A DNA stretch of 64,000 nt from Kibdelosporangium persicum (GTDB lineage: Bacteria; Actinomycetota; Actinomycetes; Mycobacteriales; Pseudonocardiaceae). Positions within the stretch are counted from its first letter, which is position 1; every line of letters starts with the position of its first letter. Below the pieces are notes generated by a model, which was not told the origin of the DNA, searched no databases, and saw only the letters and a list, made by a program, of their open reading frames with translations. Positions 33,395 through 43,402 of this stretch are shown piece after piece. The stretch is taken from contig NZ_JAAATY010000009.1 in the NCBI RefSeq assembly GCF_013280595.1, positions 186,001-250,000 of the forward strand, given 5' to 3'. The translations under genes were made by a program, and so were the position numbers.

Positions 33395-34402
33395 GTGGCG
33401 TTGCTGGAAGTTCGTGACCTGAAGGTGGAGTTCCGCCGCCGGGGTGAGGAGCCCGTACGTGCCGTCGACGGGGTCAGCTTCGATGTGCAGCCAGGCCAGA
33501 CGGTCGGGCTGGTCGGCGAGTCCGGCTGCGGCAAGTCCGTCACCGCTTTGACGATCATGGGCCTGCTGCCGAAGCGGGGCCCGCACGTCTCCGGTTCGGC
33601 CCGGTTCGACGCGACCGAGCTGCTGTCGTTGTCCGACAGGCAAATGCGTGACCGGCGCGGCCGTGATCTCGGCATGGTGTTCCAGGACCCACTGTCCTCT
33701 TTGAACCCGGTGGTGCCGATCGGGTTGCAGGTCACCGAGGTCCTGGAGCGCCACCGGGGGATGTCGCGCCGGCAGGCCACAGTGGAGGCCGCCGACCTGC
33801 TCGACAAGGTCGGCATCCCGGACCCGAGGCGCAGGCTCGACGAGTACCCGCACCAGCTGTCCGGCGGCATGCGGCAGCGCGCGCTGATCGCGATCGCGCT
33901 GGCCTGCCGTCCCCGGCTACTGATCGCCGACGAACCGACCACCGCGCTTGACGTCACCATCCAGGCGCAGATCCTCGCGCTGCTGGCGAATCTGGTGCGG
34001 GACACCGAGACCGCGCTGATCATGATTACGCACGACCTCGGTGTGGTGGCCGGCCTGTGCGACGAGGTGAACGTGCTCTACGCGGGCCGCGTGGTCGAAC
34101 GGGCCAAGCGCCACGATTTGTTCGCCATACCAAGGCATCCGTACACGCACGGCCTGCTGTCCTCGATCCCCAGGCTGGACGCGCCGAGAGGGGACCGGCT
34201 GTCGCCGATCACCGGCTCGGTGGCCGACAACATCCCGTGGACCACCGGGTGCGCGTTCGCGCCCCGCTGCCCCAACGCCTTGGACGTCTGCGTCGAGGTG
34301 ACTCCGGAGATGACGGACGACGTCGGCGTGCCGGACAACCGGTCGCTGCGGTGCCACAACCCGGTCGAACGGGCCAAGCGTGACGGGGAGGCCCTGGTAT
34401 GA
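33395..34402 (+). CDS. Peptide ABC transporter ATPase (DppD type), operon 1
   Basis: A 335-residue ABC ATPase: Walker [10 protein letters not shown] (about residues 43-51), signature LSGGMRQRA, Walker [13 protein letters not shown], switch His in ITHDLG, and the C-terminal oligopeptide/dipeptide extension with clustered cysteines ([14 protein letters not shown]). It powers uptake with its DppF-type partner, with which it overlaps by 4 nt. Confidence 0.95.
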   Translation: MALLEVRDLKVEFRRRGEEPVRAVDGVSFDVQPGQTVGLVGESGCGKSVTALTIMGLLPKRGPHVSGSARFDATELLSLSDRQMRDRRGRDLGMVFQDPLSSLNPVVPIGLQVTEVLERHRGMSRRQATVEAADLLDKVGIPDPRRRLDEYPHQLSGGMRQRALIAIALACRPRLLIADEPTTALDVTIQAQILALLANLVRDTETALIMITHDLGVVAGLCDEVNVLYAGRVVERAKRHDLFAIPRHPYTHGLLSSIPRLDAPRGDRLSPITGSVADNIPWTTGCAFAPRCPNALDVCVEVTPEMTDDVGVPDNRSLRCHNPVERAKRDGEALV

Positions 34403-35511
34403 CCGACACCCTGGTCGAGGTGCAGGACATCAAGGTGCACTTCCCGATCAAACGCGGGGTCGTGCTCGACCGGACCGTCGGCTACGTCTACGCCGTCGAC
34501 GGCGTTGACCTGGCCATCCGGCGTGGCGAGACCTACGGGCTGGTCGGCGAGTCCGGGTGCGGCAAGTCGACGCTCGGCCGCGCCATGCTCAAGCTGACCG
34601 AGCCGACGGCGGGCCGCGTCGTCTTCGACGGCATCGACCTGTCTGCCATGAAGGGCGAGCCGCTGCGCACGATGCGCCGCCGGATGCAGATGGTCTTCCA
34701 GGACCCGATGTCCTCGCTGGACCCCCGGCAGTCGGTGGAATCGATCCTGGTCGAGGGGATGCGGGCACACGGCCTGGACACCGACCGGCAGGCGACGGCC
34801 AAACGCCTGCGTTCGCTGCTGTCGTCGGTCGGCCTGCCGAGCACGTCACTGCGCCGCTATCCCCACGAGTTCTCCGGTGGCCAGCGGCAGCGGATCGGCA
34901 TCGCGCGGGCGCTCACGGTCGAGCCGGAACTGATCGTGGCCGACGAGCCGGTCTCCGCGCTCGACGTGTCCGTGCAGGCCCAGGTGATCAACCTGCTGGA
35001 GGATTTGCAGCAGGAGTTCGGCCTGACCTATCTGGTGATCGCGCACGACCTGGCCGTGGTGCGGCACATCTCCGACCGGGTCGGCGTGATGTACCTCGGC
35101 GGCCTGGTGGAAGAGGCGCCGTCGGACCTGCTGTACGCCGAGCCGCTGCACCCGTACACGCGGGCGCTGTTCTCGGCGGTGCCGGTGCCTGATCCGATCG
35201 TGGAGGACAGGCGCGAACGCATCCTGCTCGCCGGGGACCTGCCGTCGCCGGCCAGGCCGCCGGCCGGCTGCCGCTTCCACACCCGGTGCCCCTGGCGTCA
35301 GCGGCAGCGGTGCGACACCGAGCGGCCGGCGCTGCGGGAGATCGCGCCCGGCCACCGGGTCGCGTGCCACTACGCCGAGGACATCAGGGCCGGGAAGATC
35401 CGGCCGCACGCGGTCGAGCCGGAGTTGGTCGAACAGGACGTCACCGGCGGTATCGGACCGGACGACCCGCTGGCCGGCCCGGCCTCCGTCACGGAGGCGC
35501 TCGGTCCGTGA
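34399..35511 (+). CDS. Peptide ABC transporter ATPase (DppF type), operon 1
   Basis: A 370-residue ABC ATPase: Walker [11 protein letters not shown]-loop [12 protein letters not shown], signature [12 protein letters not shown], Walker [13 protein letters not shown] and the C-terminal cysteine-bearing extension ([15 protein letters not shown]). The VSALD variant distinguishes DppF from the DppD type (TTALD). Last gene of operon 1; a hairpin terminator follows. Confidence 0.95.
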   Translation: MTDTLVEVQDIKVHFPIKRGVVLDRTVGYVYAVDGVDLAIRRGETYGLVGESGCGKSTLGRAMLKLTEPTAGRVVFDGIDLSAMKGEPLRTMRRRMQMVFQDPMSSLDPRQSVESILVEGMRAHGLDTDRQATAKRLRSLLSSVGLPSTSLRRYPHEFSGGQRQRIGIARALTVEPELIVADEPVSALDVSVQAQVINLLEDLQQEFGLTYLVIAHDLAVVRHISDRVGVMYLGGLVEEAPSDLLYAEPLHPYTRALFSAVPVPDPIVEDRRERILLAGDLPSPARPPAGCRFHTRCPWRQRQRCDTERPALREIAPGHRVACHYAEDIRAGKIRPHAVEPELVEQDVTGGIGPDDPLAGPASVTEALGP

Positions 35512-35527
35512 AGCGCGGACACGCCGT

Positions 35528-35573
35528 ACGGACCGGCTTTCACACTTCGTTCGAGTGAATTTCGCCGGTCCGT
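35528..35573 (+). terminator. Terminator of transporter operon 1
   Basis: A 10-bp stem ACGGACCGGC/GCCGGTCCGT (35528-35537 with 35564-35573) with a second inner helix TTCAC/GTGAA. It starts 17 bp after the operon 1 stop. From here to 35860 I see no gene; the stretch should hold the promoter of operon 2. Confidence 0.75.
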
Positions 35574-35860
35574 CAACCGGACTTGCCCGGCCCATCACCT
35601 GTCCGTGGGTGAGATACCACACACCCGTCTTTCGTCGGGACTGTTCGCGACGCGGTGGTTCAAAGTCGACAATCCGGCGGCGCACGTGGCCACAAAATTT
35701 CACAGTGCGTGACCACACCCATGGTGCTGCGTGTTTTTTGGGAAACGACGTGGCCCGATTGTGACCTCCGGTGGTACGGGCCGCACACTTGACCGACTAG
35801 ATTCGGCGACCACAGTGTGAGACCCGGACAACATCCGGACGGTTTTCTAGGGAGTGCGTG

Positions 35861-35977
35861 ATGGCTTACCCGCGATCCGCGCGTCCGATGCAGCGTGCTG
35901 CCTCAGACGCGTCGCGGCGACCGCTGCAAGTCACAAGTGCCTGCGTTGACCGCTCGACCCGCACTCCGATCGCATGA
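35861..35977 (+). CDS. 38-residue upstream ORF coupled to transporter operon 2
   Basis: ATG 35861 has GGGAG 6-7 nt upstream and opens a 38-codon frame rich in Arg and Ser with one Cys (residue 28). Its TGA overlaps the ATG of the DppC-type gene (ATGA at 35974). The combination of a good Shine-Dalgarno and exact coupling suggests a translated leader that controls operon 2. I do not recognise the peptide, and it does not match the usual actinobacterial Cys leader pattern. Confidence 0.5.
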   Translation: MAYPRSARPMQRAASDASRRPLQVTSACVDRSTRTPIA

Positions 35978-36975
35978 CCGCCCCGCTTGAGGTCTCCTCC
36001 GGGTCTTCTGAAGCACAACCGGAGGCCGCCCTCCAGGGCATGGGCAAGAAGGCGATCCAGGGCCGTTCCCTCGGTCAGATCGCCTGGATGCGGCTCAAGC
36101 GCGACAAGGTCGCGATGGTCAGCGGCATCCTGATCGTGGTGATGATCATCGCCGCCGTCGTGGCCCTGCTGCTGGACCGGGTCTTCGGGGTGATCGACCC
36201 GAACGCCTTCAACCAGGACCTGATCGATCCCGACCTGCAGATCCCCAGAGGGGCCATGGGCGGGATCAGCCTGGAGCACCCGTTCGGTGTCGAGCCGATC
36301 AACGGCCGCGACATCCTCACCCGGATCTTCGCCGGGTCGTGGATCTCGCTGCTGATCGGCTTCGCGGCCACCTTGCTGTCCGTGCTGATCGGCACCGTCA
36401 TGGGTGTCATCGCCGGGTACTTCCGCGGCTGGGTGGACACCTTCATCAGCCGTCTGATGGACGTGTTCCTCGCCTTCCCGTTGCTGCTGTTCGCCATCGC
36501 GCTGGTCGGTGTGGTGCCGGACAACGCGTTCGGCTTCGGCCGCGACGGGTCGCGGATCTTCATGCTGATCTTCATCATCGGGTTCTTCAGCTGGCCGTAC
36601 ATCGGCCGGATCATCCGGGCGCAGACGCTTTCGTTGCGGGAACGCGAGTTCATCGACGCGTCCCGCAGCCTCGGTGCCCGGGCACCGCACGTCCTGTTCA
36701 AGGAACTGCTGCCCAACCTGGTCGCGCCCATCCTGGTCTACTCGACCCTGCTGATCCCGACGAACATCCTGTTCGAGGCGGCCCTGTCGTTCCTCGGTGT
36801 CGGTATCCAGCCACCGTCGGCGACGTGGGGCACGATGCTGTCCGAGGCGTCCAGGTGGTACCAGGTCGACGCCTGGTACATGGTTTTCCCAGGTCTGGCC
36901 ATCTTCATCACCGTGTTGGCCTTCAACCTTTTCGGTGACGGACTTCGCGACGCACTGGATCCGCGAGCGCGTTAG
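35974..36975 (+). CDS. Peptide ABC transporter permease (DppC type), operon 2
   Basis: A 333-residue six-helix permease with a longer N-terminal cytoplasmic region (about 45 residues) than its operon 1 counterpart, the HPFGVEPINGRDILTRIFAGS motif, and an EAA loop FIDASRSLGARAPHVLFKELLPN. Unusually, the DppC-type gene comes first in this operon, before the binding protein. It is coupled to the short upstream ORF. Confidence 0.92.
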   Translation: MTAPLEVSSGSSEAQPEAALQGMGKKAIQGRSLGQIAWMRLKRDKVAMVSGILIVVMIIAAVVALLLDRVFGVIDPNAFNQDLIDPDLQIPRGAMGGISLEHPFGVEPINGRDILTRIFAGSWISLLIGFAATLLSVLIGTVMGVIAGYFRGWVDTFISRLMDVFLAFPLLLFAIALVGVVPDNAFGFGRDGSRIFMLIFIIGFFSWPYIGRIIRAQTLSLREREFIDASRSLGARAPHVLFKELLPNLVAPILVYSTLLIPTNILFEAALSFLGVGIQPPSATWGTMLSEASRWYQVDAWYMVFPGLAIFITVLAFNLFGDGLRDALDPRAR

Positions 36976-37035
36976 GCCATCGGAAAAGCCGCCGACCCGG
37001 TGGCTGCTAGCAACCTAAAAGGGGTGCAACTGTAG

Positions 37036-38793
37036 ATGAGGAAACAACGCACGGTCACGATGGTCGCCGCCGGCGCGGCAGCCGTCATGGCACTCTCCGC
37101 GTGTGGCGGCGGAGGTGGCAGCAACAACAACAGCAACGGCGGCACCACCGCCACCGGCCCCAACGCAGCCATCGGCAAGGTCTTCAACCCTTCCGACAAG
37201 AAGGGCGGCACCCTGCGGATGGCCAACGCGGGTGACTGGGACTCGCTGGACCCGGGTGACACCTACTACGCGTACTCGTGGAACTTCATCCGGCTGTACG
37301 GCCGCTCGCTGATGATGTTCAAGCCGGCCCCGGGCCAGGAAGGCGCCAAGCTGACGCCGGACCTCGCCGAGGCCAAGGGCGAGCCGAGCGCCGACCTGAA
37401 GACCTGGACGTACAAGATCCGCAAGGGCGTCAAGTTCGAGGACGGCACGGTCGTCACCTCGAAGGACGTCAAGTACGCGGTGTCCCGGTCGCTGGACAAG
37501 GACACGTTCCCCAACGGCCCGACGTACTTCAACGAGTTCCTCGACCTGCAGGGCTACACCTCGCCGTACAAGGACAGCGACCCGAACGGCCTCGGCCTGA
37601 AGGCCATCGAGACGCCGGACGACAACACCATCGTGTTCAAGCTGTCCAAGCCGTTCGCGGACTTCGACTACTTCGCCGGCATGCCGTCCACGATCCCCGT
37701 GCCGAAGGCCAAGGACACCGGGACGAAGTACAAGGAAAAGGTCATCTCCACCGGTCCGTACAGGTTCGAGACCAACGAGCTCGGCAAGAGCTTCACGCTG
37801 GTCCGCAACGAGCACTGGGACCCGGCGACCGACCCGAACCGCAAGGCGCTGCCGGACAAGATCACCATGGCGCTGAACGTCAACGCGGACGACATCGACA
37901 ACCGGCTGATCTCCGGTGACCTCGACGTCGACGTGGTCGGCAGCGGTGTGCAGCCGGCCGCCCAGGCGAAGATCCTCGCGGACCAGGCGCTGAAGGCCAA
38001 CTCGGACAACCCGCTGGCCGCCCGCCTCTGGTACACCAACATCAACGGTGACGTCGCGCCGCTGAACAACATCGAGTGCCGCAAGGCGATCCAGTACGCC
38101 GCCGACAAGACCGGCTACCAGCGTGCCTACGGTGGCGCCACCGGTGGCGAGATCGCGACCAGCCTGCTGCCGCCGGTCATCCCGGGCTCGGAGAAGATCG
38201 ACCTGTACCCGAGCAAGGACAACGCGGGTGACGTCGAGAAGGCCAAGCAGGCACTGGCCGCCTGTGGCCAGCCGAACGGCTTCGAGACCAACATCGCCTA
38301 CCGCGCCGAGCGTACGAAGGAGAAGGCGGTCGCCGAGTCGCTGCAGCAGTCCCTCGGCCGGGTCGGCATCAAGCTGAACATCAAGTCCTACCCGACCGCC
38401 GACTACGCCAAGCTGTACGCGGGCAAGCCGGACTTCGCCAAGTCGAACAACCTGGGCCTGATGGTCTTCGGCTGGGCCGCCGACTGGCCGAACGGCTTCG
38501 GCTTCCTCAAGGAGATCACCGACAGCCGCACCATCAAGCCTGCCGGTAACACCAACTTCTCCATCAAGGACCCGAAGGTCGACGCCGCCATCGACAAGGC
38601 GATGACCGAGAAGGACGAGGCGGCTCGCCAGAAGGCATGGAGCGACGTCGACCGCGCCGCCATGGAGACCGCGTACGCCCTGCCCGGTGTGATCGCCAAG
38701 GGTCTGTACTACCGGCCGAAGAACCTGACCAACGTGTTCATCACCGACGGTTTCTCGGAGTACGACTACACCGCCCTGGGCGTGCAGAACTGA
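37036..38793 (+). CDS. Peptide ABC transporter substrate-binding lipoprotein (family 5), operon 2
   Basis: A 585-residue family 5 receptor with a signal peptide ending in lipobox LSAC (Cys23) followed by a Gly/Asn-rich linker. It contains the GGTLRMANAGDWDSLDPGDTYYAYS opening of the mature domain and a KIRKGVKFEDGTVV segment. It is only distantly similar to the operon 1 receptor, so the two systems probably prefer different peptides. GGGGTG precedes the ATG. Confidence 0.93.
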   Translation: MRKQRTVTMVAAGAAAVMALSACGGGGGSNNNSNGGTTATGPNAAIGKVFNPSDKKGGTLRMANAGDWDSLDPGDTYYAYSWNFIRLYGRSLMMFKPAPGQEGAKLTPDLAEAKGEPSADLKTWTYKIRKGVKFEDGTVVTSKDVKYAVSRSLDKDTFPNGPTYFNEFLDLQGYTSPYKDSDPNGLGLKAIETPDDNTIVFKLSKPFADFDYFAGMPSTIPVPKAKDTGTKYKEKVISTGPYRFETNELGKSFTLVRNEHWDPATDPNRKALPDKITMALNVNADDIDNRLISGDLDVDVVGSGVQPAAQAKILADQALKANSDNPLAARLWYTNINGDVAPLNNIECRKAIQYAADKTGYQRAYGGATGGEIATSLLPPVIPGSEKIDLYPSKDNAGDVEKAKQALAACGQPNGFETNIAYRAERTKEKAVAESLQQSLGRVGIKLNIKSYPTADYAKLYAGKPDFAKSNNLGLMVFGWAADWPNGFGFLKEITDSRTIKPAGNTNFSIKDPKVDAAIDKAMTEKDEAARQKAWSDVDRAAMETAYALPGVIAKGLYYRPKNLTNVFITDGFSEYDYTALGVQN

Positions 38794-38832
38794 GTTACCG
38801 CAGCGACCAGTAAAAGGTAGGTGAAGGCAGCT

Positions 38833-38866
38833 GGTGGCCGGGACGCGCGAGCGTGTCCCGGCCACC
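38833..38866 (+). promoter_or_regulatory. Intergenic mRNA hairpin between binding-protein and permease genes
   Basis: A perfect 12-bp stem (GGTGGCCGGGAC with GTCCCGGCCACC; 38833-38844 and 38855-38866, 10-nt loop) without a T run. Such hairpins after binding-protein genes often protect the upstream mRNA or reduce read-through, giving excess receptor over permease. Confidence 0.65.
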
Positions 38867-38879
38867 AAGGCCGAGTACG

Positions 38880-39893
38880 GTGTTCGCTTACATCATCCGA
38901 AGGCTGATCGGAGCGGTGATCCTGCTCTTCGTGGTCAGCATGGTCACCTTCGCGATCTTCTTCCTCGTCCCGCGGATCGCCGGCGCGACCGTCGAGGACA
39001 TGGCGTCCCGCTACGTCGGCAAGACCGCCGACGAGGCCGCCATCCACTCGATGGCGGAGAGGCTCGGGTTCACCGACCCGCTGTACGAGCAGTACGGGCG
39101 GTTCGTCGCGGGAATCTTCGCCGGTGCGGACTACGACACCGGCGCCGAGGTCGTGCATTGCCCGGCACCGTGTTTCGGCTACTCGTTCATCACGCGCAAC
39201 CCCGTGTGGCCCGACCTGGTCGACCGGATGGGTGTGACGATCTCGTTGGCCCTGGGCGCCGCTGTGATCTGGCTGGCGTTCGGTGTCGGCACCGGTGTCG
39301 TCTCGGCGTTGCGCCGGGGCACCTTCTTCGACCGGGCCTCCATGGGCATCGCCCTCGCGGGCGTCTCGCTGCCGATCTTCTTCACCGGTCTGCTGTCGCT
39401 GACGATCTTCAGCTACGGCCTCGGCTGGACGGCGCCCGGCGGCAGCTACACGGACTTCGCCGAGGATCCGCTGCAGTGGGCGGGAGCGTTGATCCTGCCG
39501 TGGATCACCTTGGCGTTCCTCAACGCGGCCGGGTACGCCCGGCTCACCAGAGCGACCATGCTCGAAACGATGAACGAGGACTTCATCCGTACCGCGCGGG
39601 CGAAAGGTCTCAATGAGCGCACCGTGGTCGTCAAGCACGGCCTGCGTTCCGTGCTCACGCCGATCCTCACGATCTTCGGCTTGGACCTCGGCATCCTGCT
39701 CGGCGGCGCGGTGCTGACCGAGAGCACGTACTCACTGCCCGGTCTCGGCAAGTACGCCGTGGACGCGATCGTGAGCAACGACCTGCCGAAGGTGCTCGGC
39801 GTGACCCTGGTCGGCGCGACCTTCATCATCATCGCGAACCTGGTTGTTGACCTGTTGTACGCCGTCGTCGACCCGAGGGTGCGTTACTCGTGA
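38880..39893 (+). CDS. Peptide ABC transporter permease (DppB type), operon 2
   Basis: A 337-residue permease with six helices and the DppB N-terminus (FAYIIRRLIGAVILL). The EAA loop reads DFIRTARAKGLNERTVVVKHGLRS. GTG 38880 is chosen because the alternative at 38853 lies inside the intergenic hairpin. The first periplasmic loop carries two cysteines (CPAPC) that could form a disulfide, a feature absent from the operon 1 permease. It overlaps the next gene by 4 nt (GTGA). Confidence 0.9.
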   Translation: MFAYIIRRLIGAVILLFVVSMVTFAIFFLVPRIAGATVEDMASRYVGKTADEAAIHSMAERLGFTDPLYEQYGRFVAGIFAGADYDTGAEVVHCPAPCFGYSFITRNPVWPDLVDRMGVTISLALGAAVIWLAFGVGTGVVSALRRGTFFDRASMGIALAGVSLPIFFTGLLSLTIFSYGLGWTAPGGSYTDFAEDPLQWAGALILPWITLAFLNAAGYARLTRATMLETMNEDFIRTARAKGLNERTVVVKHGLRSVLTPILTIFGLDLGILLGGAVLTESTYSLPGLGKYAVDAIVSNDLPKVLGVTLVGATFIIIANLVVDLLYAVVDPRVRYS

Positions 39894-40969
39894 CAGATTC
39901 CAAAGAGGACTTGCTGGCCGGCGACGCCGCACGCCCGTCCAACCGTCCGGACGAGGCGTTCCTGCAGGTCCGTGATCTGAAGGTGCACTTCCCGACCGAC
40001 GACGGCATCGTCAAGTCGGTCGACGGGCTGACGTTCTCCCTCGACCGGGGCAAAACCCTGGGCATCGTGGGCGAGTCCGGCTCCGGCAAGAGCGTGACCA
40101 GCCTGTCGATCATGGGCTTGCACAAGCAGGGCACCGCGAACATCTCCGGGCAGATTCTGCTCGACGGCCAGGACCTGGTCACCTCCACGCCCGAGCAGGT
40201 GCGGGAGCTGCGCGGCAAGCGGATGGCGATGATCTTCCAGGACCCGCTGACCGCGATGCACCCGTACTACACGATCGGCGCCCAGATCGTCGAGGCGTAC
40301 CGGGTGCACCACAAGGTGTCCAAGGCGGTGGCCAAGAAGCACGCGGTCGAGATGCTCGACCGGGTGGGCATCCCGCAGCCGGACAAGCGCGTGGACGACT
40401 ACCCGCACCAGTTCTCCGGCGGTATGCGGCAGCGCGCGATGATCGCGATGGCGCTGTCGTGCGACCCGGAGCTGCTGATCGCGGACGAGCCGACCACCGC
40501 GTTGGACGTGACCGTGCAGGCGCAGATCCTGGACCTGATCGTGGATCTGCAGAAGGACTTCAACTCCGCGGTCATCATCATCACCCACGACCTCGGTGTG
40601 GTCGCCGAGCTGGCCGACGACATCATGGTGATGTACGCGGGCCGTTCGGTGGAGTACGGCAACTCGCACGAGATCTTCACGGCGCCGCAGCACCCGTACA
40701 CGTGGGGTCTGCTCGGCTCGATGCCCCGGCTCGACCGGGAGCGCAGCGAGCGGCTGCTGCCGATCAAGGGCACGCCGCCCAGCCTGATCAACGTGCCCGA
40801 GGGGTGCCCGTTCAACCCGCGCTGCGCGTTCGCGGGCCTCAACGGCGACCTGTCGACCACCGAGCGCCCGGAGTTCCGGGAAGTGAGCCCCGGCCACCAC
40901 ATCGCGTGCCACCTGTCCGGCGAGCAGCGTCAGCACTTGTGGGACACCGAGATCAAGCCGAAGTTGTGA
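39890..40969 (+). CDS. Peptide ABC transporter ATPase (DppD type), operon 2
   Basis: A 359-residue ABC ATPase with a 20-residue N-terminal extension, Walker [10 protein letters not shown], signature [12 protein letters not shown], Walker [13 protein letters not shown] and the cysteine-bearing C-terminal extension (CPFNPRC). It pairs with the following DppF-type protein. Confidence 0.95.
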   Translation: MTDSKEDLLAGDAARPSNRPDEAFLQVRDLKVHFPTDDGIVKSVDGLTFSLDRGKTLGIVGESGSGKSVTSLSIMGLHKQGTANISGQILLDGQDLVTSTPEQVRELRGKRMAMIFQDPLTAMHPYYTIGAQIVEAYRVHHKVSKAVAKKHAVEMLDRVGIPQPDKRVDDYPHQFSGGMRQRAMIAMALSCDPELLIADEPTTALDVTVQAQILDLIVDLQKDFNSAVIIITHDLGVVAELADDIMVMYAGRSVEYGNSHEIFTAPQHPYTWGLLGSMPRLDRERSERLLPIKGTPPSLINVPEGCPFNPRCAFAGLNGDLSTTERPEFREVSPGHHIACHLSGEQRQHLWDTEIKPKL

Positions 40970-40973
40970 GCTG

Positions 40974-42014
40974 ATGAGTGAACTGACCTCCTCCCCCACA
41001 CCCACCAGGACCGAGACGCTGCTCGAGGCGAGCGGTCTGCAGAAGTACTTCCCGATCCGCAAGGGCCTGTTGCAGCGCGTCAAAGGCAACGTGCAGGCGG
41101 TGGACGGGCTGGACTTCACGGTGCAGAAGGGCGAGACGCTCTCGCTGGTCGGCGAGTCCGGCTGTGGCAAGACGACCACCGGCCGTCTGCTGACCCGGCT
41201 GCTGGAGCCGACCGCGGGCAAGATCACCTTCGAGGGCCGGGACATCACGCACCTGTCGCAGTCGGCCATGCGCCCGCTGCGCCGGGACGTGCAGATGATC
41301 TTCCAGGACCCGTACTCGTCGCTGAACCCGCGGCACACCGTCGGCGCGATCGTCGGTGCGCCGTTCCGGCTGCAGAAGGTGCAGACCGAGAACGGCGTGA
41401 AAAAGGCCGTGCAGGACCTGCTAGAGCTGGTCGGCCTGAACCCGGAGCACTACAACCGCTACCCGCACGAGTTCTCCGGCGGTCAGCGGCAGCGCATCGG
41501 CATCGCCCGCACGCTCGCGCTGAAGCCCAAGCTGATCGTGGCCGACGAGCCGGTCTCCGCGCTGGACGTGTCGATCCAGGCGCAGGTGGTGAACCTGCTG
41601 GAGGACCTGCAGAACGAGCTCGACCTGACCTACGTGATGATCGCGCACGACCTCTCGGTGGTGCGGCACGTGTCGGACCGGGTCGCGGTGATGTACCTCG
41701 GCAAGATCGTCGAACTGGCCGACCGCACGAGCCTGTACGAGCGGCCGATGCACCCGTACACCGTGGCGCTGCTGTCCGCGGTGCCCGTGCCGGACCCGGA
41801 CCGCAAGGCCAAGCGGGAACGCATCCGGCTGAAGGGCGACGTGCCGTCGCCGATCAACCCGCCGTCCGGCTGCCGGTTCCACACCCGGTGCTGGAAGGCC
41901 CAGGAGATCTGCAAGACCCAGGAGCCGCCGCTGGCCGAGCTGGCACCGGGCCATCAGGCCGCGTGCCACTTCCCGGAGAACACCGGGGAGGAGCAGACCG
42001 TCAAGGTCGTGTAG
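40974..42014 (+). CDS. Peptide ABC transporter ATPase (DppF type), operon 2
   Basis: A 346-residue ABC ATPase: Walker [11 protein letters not shown]-loop [12 protein letters not shown], signature [12 protein letters not shown], Walker [13 protein letters not shown] and a C-terminal extension with CRFHTRC. Four bases separate it from the DppD-type stop. Last gene of operon 2. Confidence 0.95.
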   Translation: MSELTSSPTPTRTETLLEASGLQKYFPIRKGLLQRVKGNVQAVDGLDFTVQKGETLSLVGESGCGKTTTGRLLTRLLEPTAGKITFEGRDITHLSQSAMRPLRRDVQMIFQDPYSSLNPRHTVGAIVGAPFRLQKVQTENGVKKAVQDLLELVGLNPEHYNRYPHEFSGGQRQRIGIARTLALKPKLIVADEPVSALDVSIQAQVVNLLEDLQNELDLTYVMIAHDLSVVRHVSDRVAVMYLGKIVELADRTSLYERPMHPYTVALLSAVPVPDPDRKAKRERIRLKGDVPSPINPPSGCRFHTRCWKAQEICKTQEPPLAELAPGHQAACHFPENTGEEQTVKVV

Positions 42015-42028
42015 CAGCTGTTCTTCGC

Positions 42029-42060
42029 GAAGGCCCCCGCCGGTTCCGGCGGGGGCCTTC
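42029..42060 (+). terminator. Terminator of transporter operon 2
   Basis: A GC-rich stem of 13-15 bp (GAAGGCCCCCGCC with GGCGGGGGCCTTC) just after the stop, shared with the convergent LacI-family gene. Confidence 0.88.
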
Positions 42061-42065
42061 TCCGT

Positions 42066-43094
42066 TCAGCGCTGGGTGGATTCCCGGACGGTCAGCGAGA
42101 CCGGCAGGACCTCGTGCCGGTTGGCGGGGGACTGCCCGGACAGCAGTTCGTGCAGTATCTCGACCATCTGGTGGACCTGCTCGGCCGGTTCCTGGTGCAC
42201 CGACGTCAACGGCGGGTCGGAGACCGGCGCCAGCGACGGGTTGTCGTCGAAGCCCACGACCGCGACGTCCTCGGGGATTCGGCGGCCTGCCATCCGCAAG
42301 GCCCGCAGTGCGCCGATCGCCATCGGGTCGCTGGCGACGAACACCGCGTCCAGGTCGGGGTGCTCGTCCAACAGCCGGGCCATCGCGGCTTCCCCGCCGG
42401 TCTGGGTGAAGTCGCCGCTCGCCGCTCGTCCCGCCGTGGGCAGCCCTTGCGCGGCAAGGGTTTCCCGCCAGCCGGTGAGCCTGTCGAGCGCCGCCGGGTG
42501 GTCCTCGGGGCCGCTGATCGTCACGATGTTCCCGCGGCCGAGGCCGATCAGGTGCTCGACCGCCAGCCGGGCGCCCGCGACGTTGTCGTAGTCCACTGTG
42601 TACAGGTCCGAGCCGGAGCGGCCCGGGCGGCCGCCGAAGACCACCGGGACACGCAACAGCTTCAGGGCGACCGGCAGCGGGTCACCGCTGTGCGGCGCGA
42701 AGACCAGCGCGCCGTCGACGTGGCCGCCGTCGAGGAACTTCATCGTGCGGGGGATGTCGTCCGGCGCGTCGACGAACATCACCAGCATCTGGCTGCCGCG
42801 GTTAGCCAGTTCGCGGAACGCCGCGCGCATCACGATCAGGAAGTACGGGTCGTCCAGGACCTTCGACTCGGGTTCGGACAGCACGAGCGCCACCGCGCCG
42901 GTCCGTTTTGTGACCAGCGACCGCGCCGCCTGGTTCGGCGAATAGCCGAGATCCCGGGCCGCGGCCAGCACCGCTTCCCGTGCCTTCGGGCTGACGTACA
43001 TCTCCTCGTTCAGCGCGCGCGACGCGGTCGAGCGGGACACTCCCGCGTAGGCCGCGACATCCTCCAGCGTCGGCCGGTCTTGAGTTGACCCCAC
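42066..43094 (-). CDS. LacI-family transcriptional regulator
   Basis: A 342-residue repressor: the N-terminal LacI helix-turn-helix (TLEDVAAYAGVSRSTASRALN, residues 8-28) with the hinge helix SPNQAARSLVTKRT, then a periplasmic-binding-protein-like sugar domain (VFGGRPGRSGSDLYTVDYDN; DAVFVASDPMAIGALRAL). Effectors are usually sugars; the target genes are unknown. GTG 43094 gives the standard length. It converges with transporter operon 2. The 308 bp from 43095 to 43402 hold no supported gene. Confidence 0.92.
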   Translation of the reverse strand: MGSTQDRPTLEDVAAYAGVSRSTASRALNEEMYVSPKAREAVLAAARDLGYSPNQAARSLVTKRTGAVALVLSEPESKVLDDPYFLIVMRAAFRELANRGSQMLVMFVDAPDDIPRTMKFLDGGHVDGALVFAPHSGDPLPVALKLLRVPVVFGGRPGRSGSDLYTVDYDNVAGARLAVEHLIGLGRGNIVTISGPEDHPAALDRLTGWRETLAAQGLPTAGRAASGDFTQTGGEAAMARLLDEHPDLDAVFVASDPMAIGALRALRMAGRRIPEDVAVVGFDDNPSLAPVSDPPLTSVHQEPAEQVHQMVEILHELLSGQSPANRHEVLPVSLTVRESTQR

Positions 43095-43402
43095 CCGTAA
43101 AGCATAGGACAACCGACCCGGCCGGGCCTGCGACAAAAGTCCTGTTCACAGGATGATCTGACGCTCGGACACGAGACATCCGCGGGCCGCTGTCGCGACG
43201 GGTGAGCGCGCAGGCATCGGCAAGGGCGATGCTCAGGGAAAGCCGGTGCCCGGATTTCGGCGGAACACGCCAGATCTCCACAATTACTCCAACAGTGCGA
43301 CAAATCCGTTCCCGAGGTAACAAAGGGATAGCTCGCGTAGCAGGCGTGCTCGAACGCGCGATGCGCTTTGTGAACCGACCAGCAAATTCGCGGAGCGGAT
43401 CA

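Noticed and set aside
36015-36075. Riboswitch upstream of operon 2 or the asd/lysC genes
   Set aside because: No conserved riboswitch core (for example lysine, SAM or cobalamin boxes) could be recognised by eye in either upstream region.
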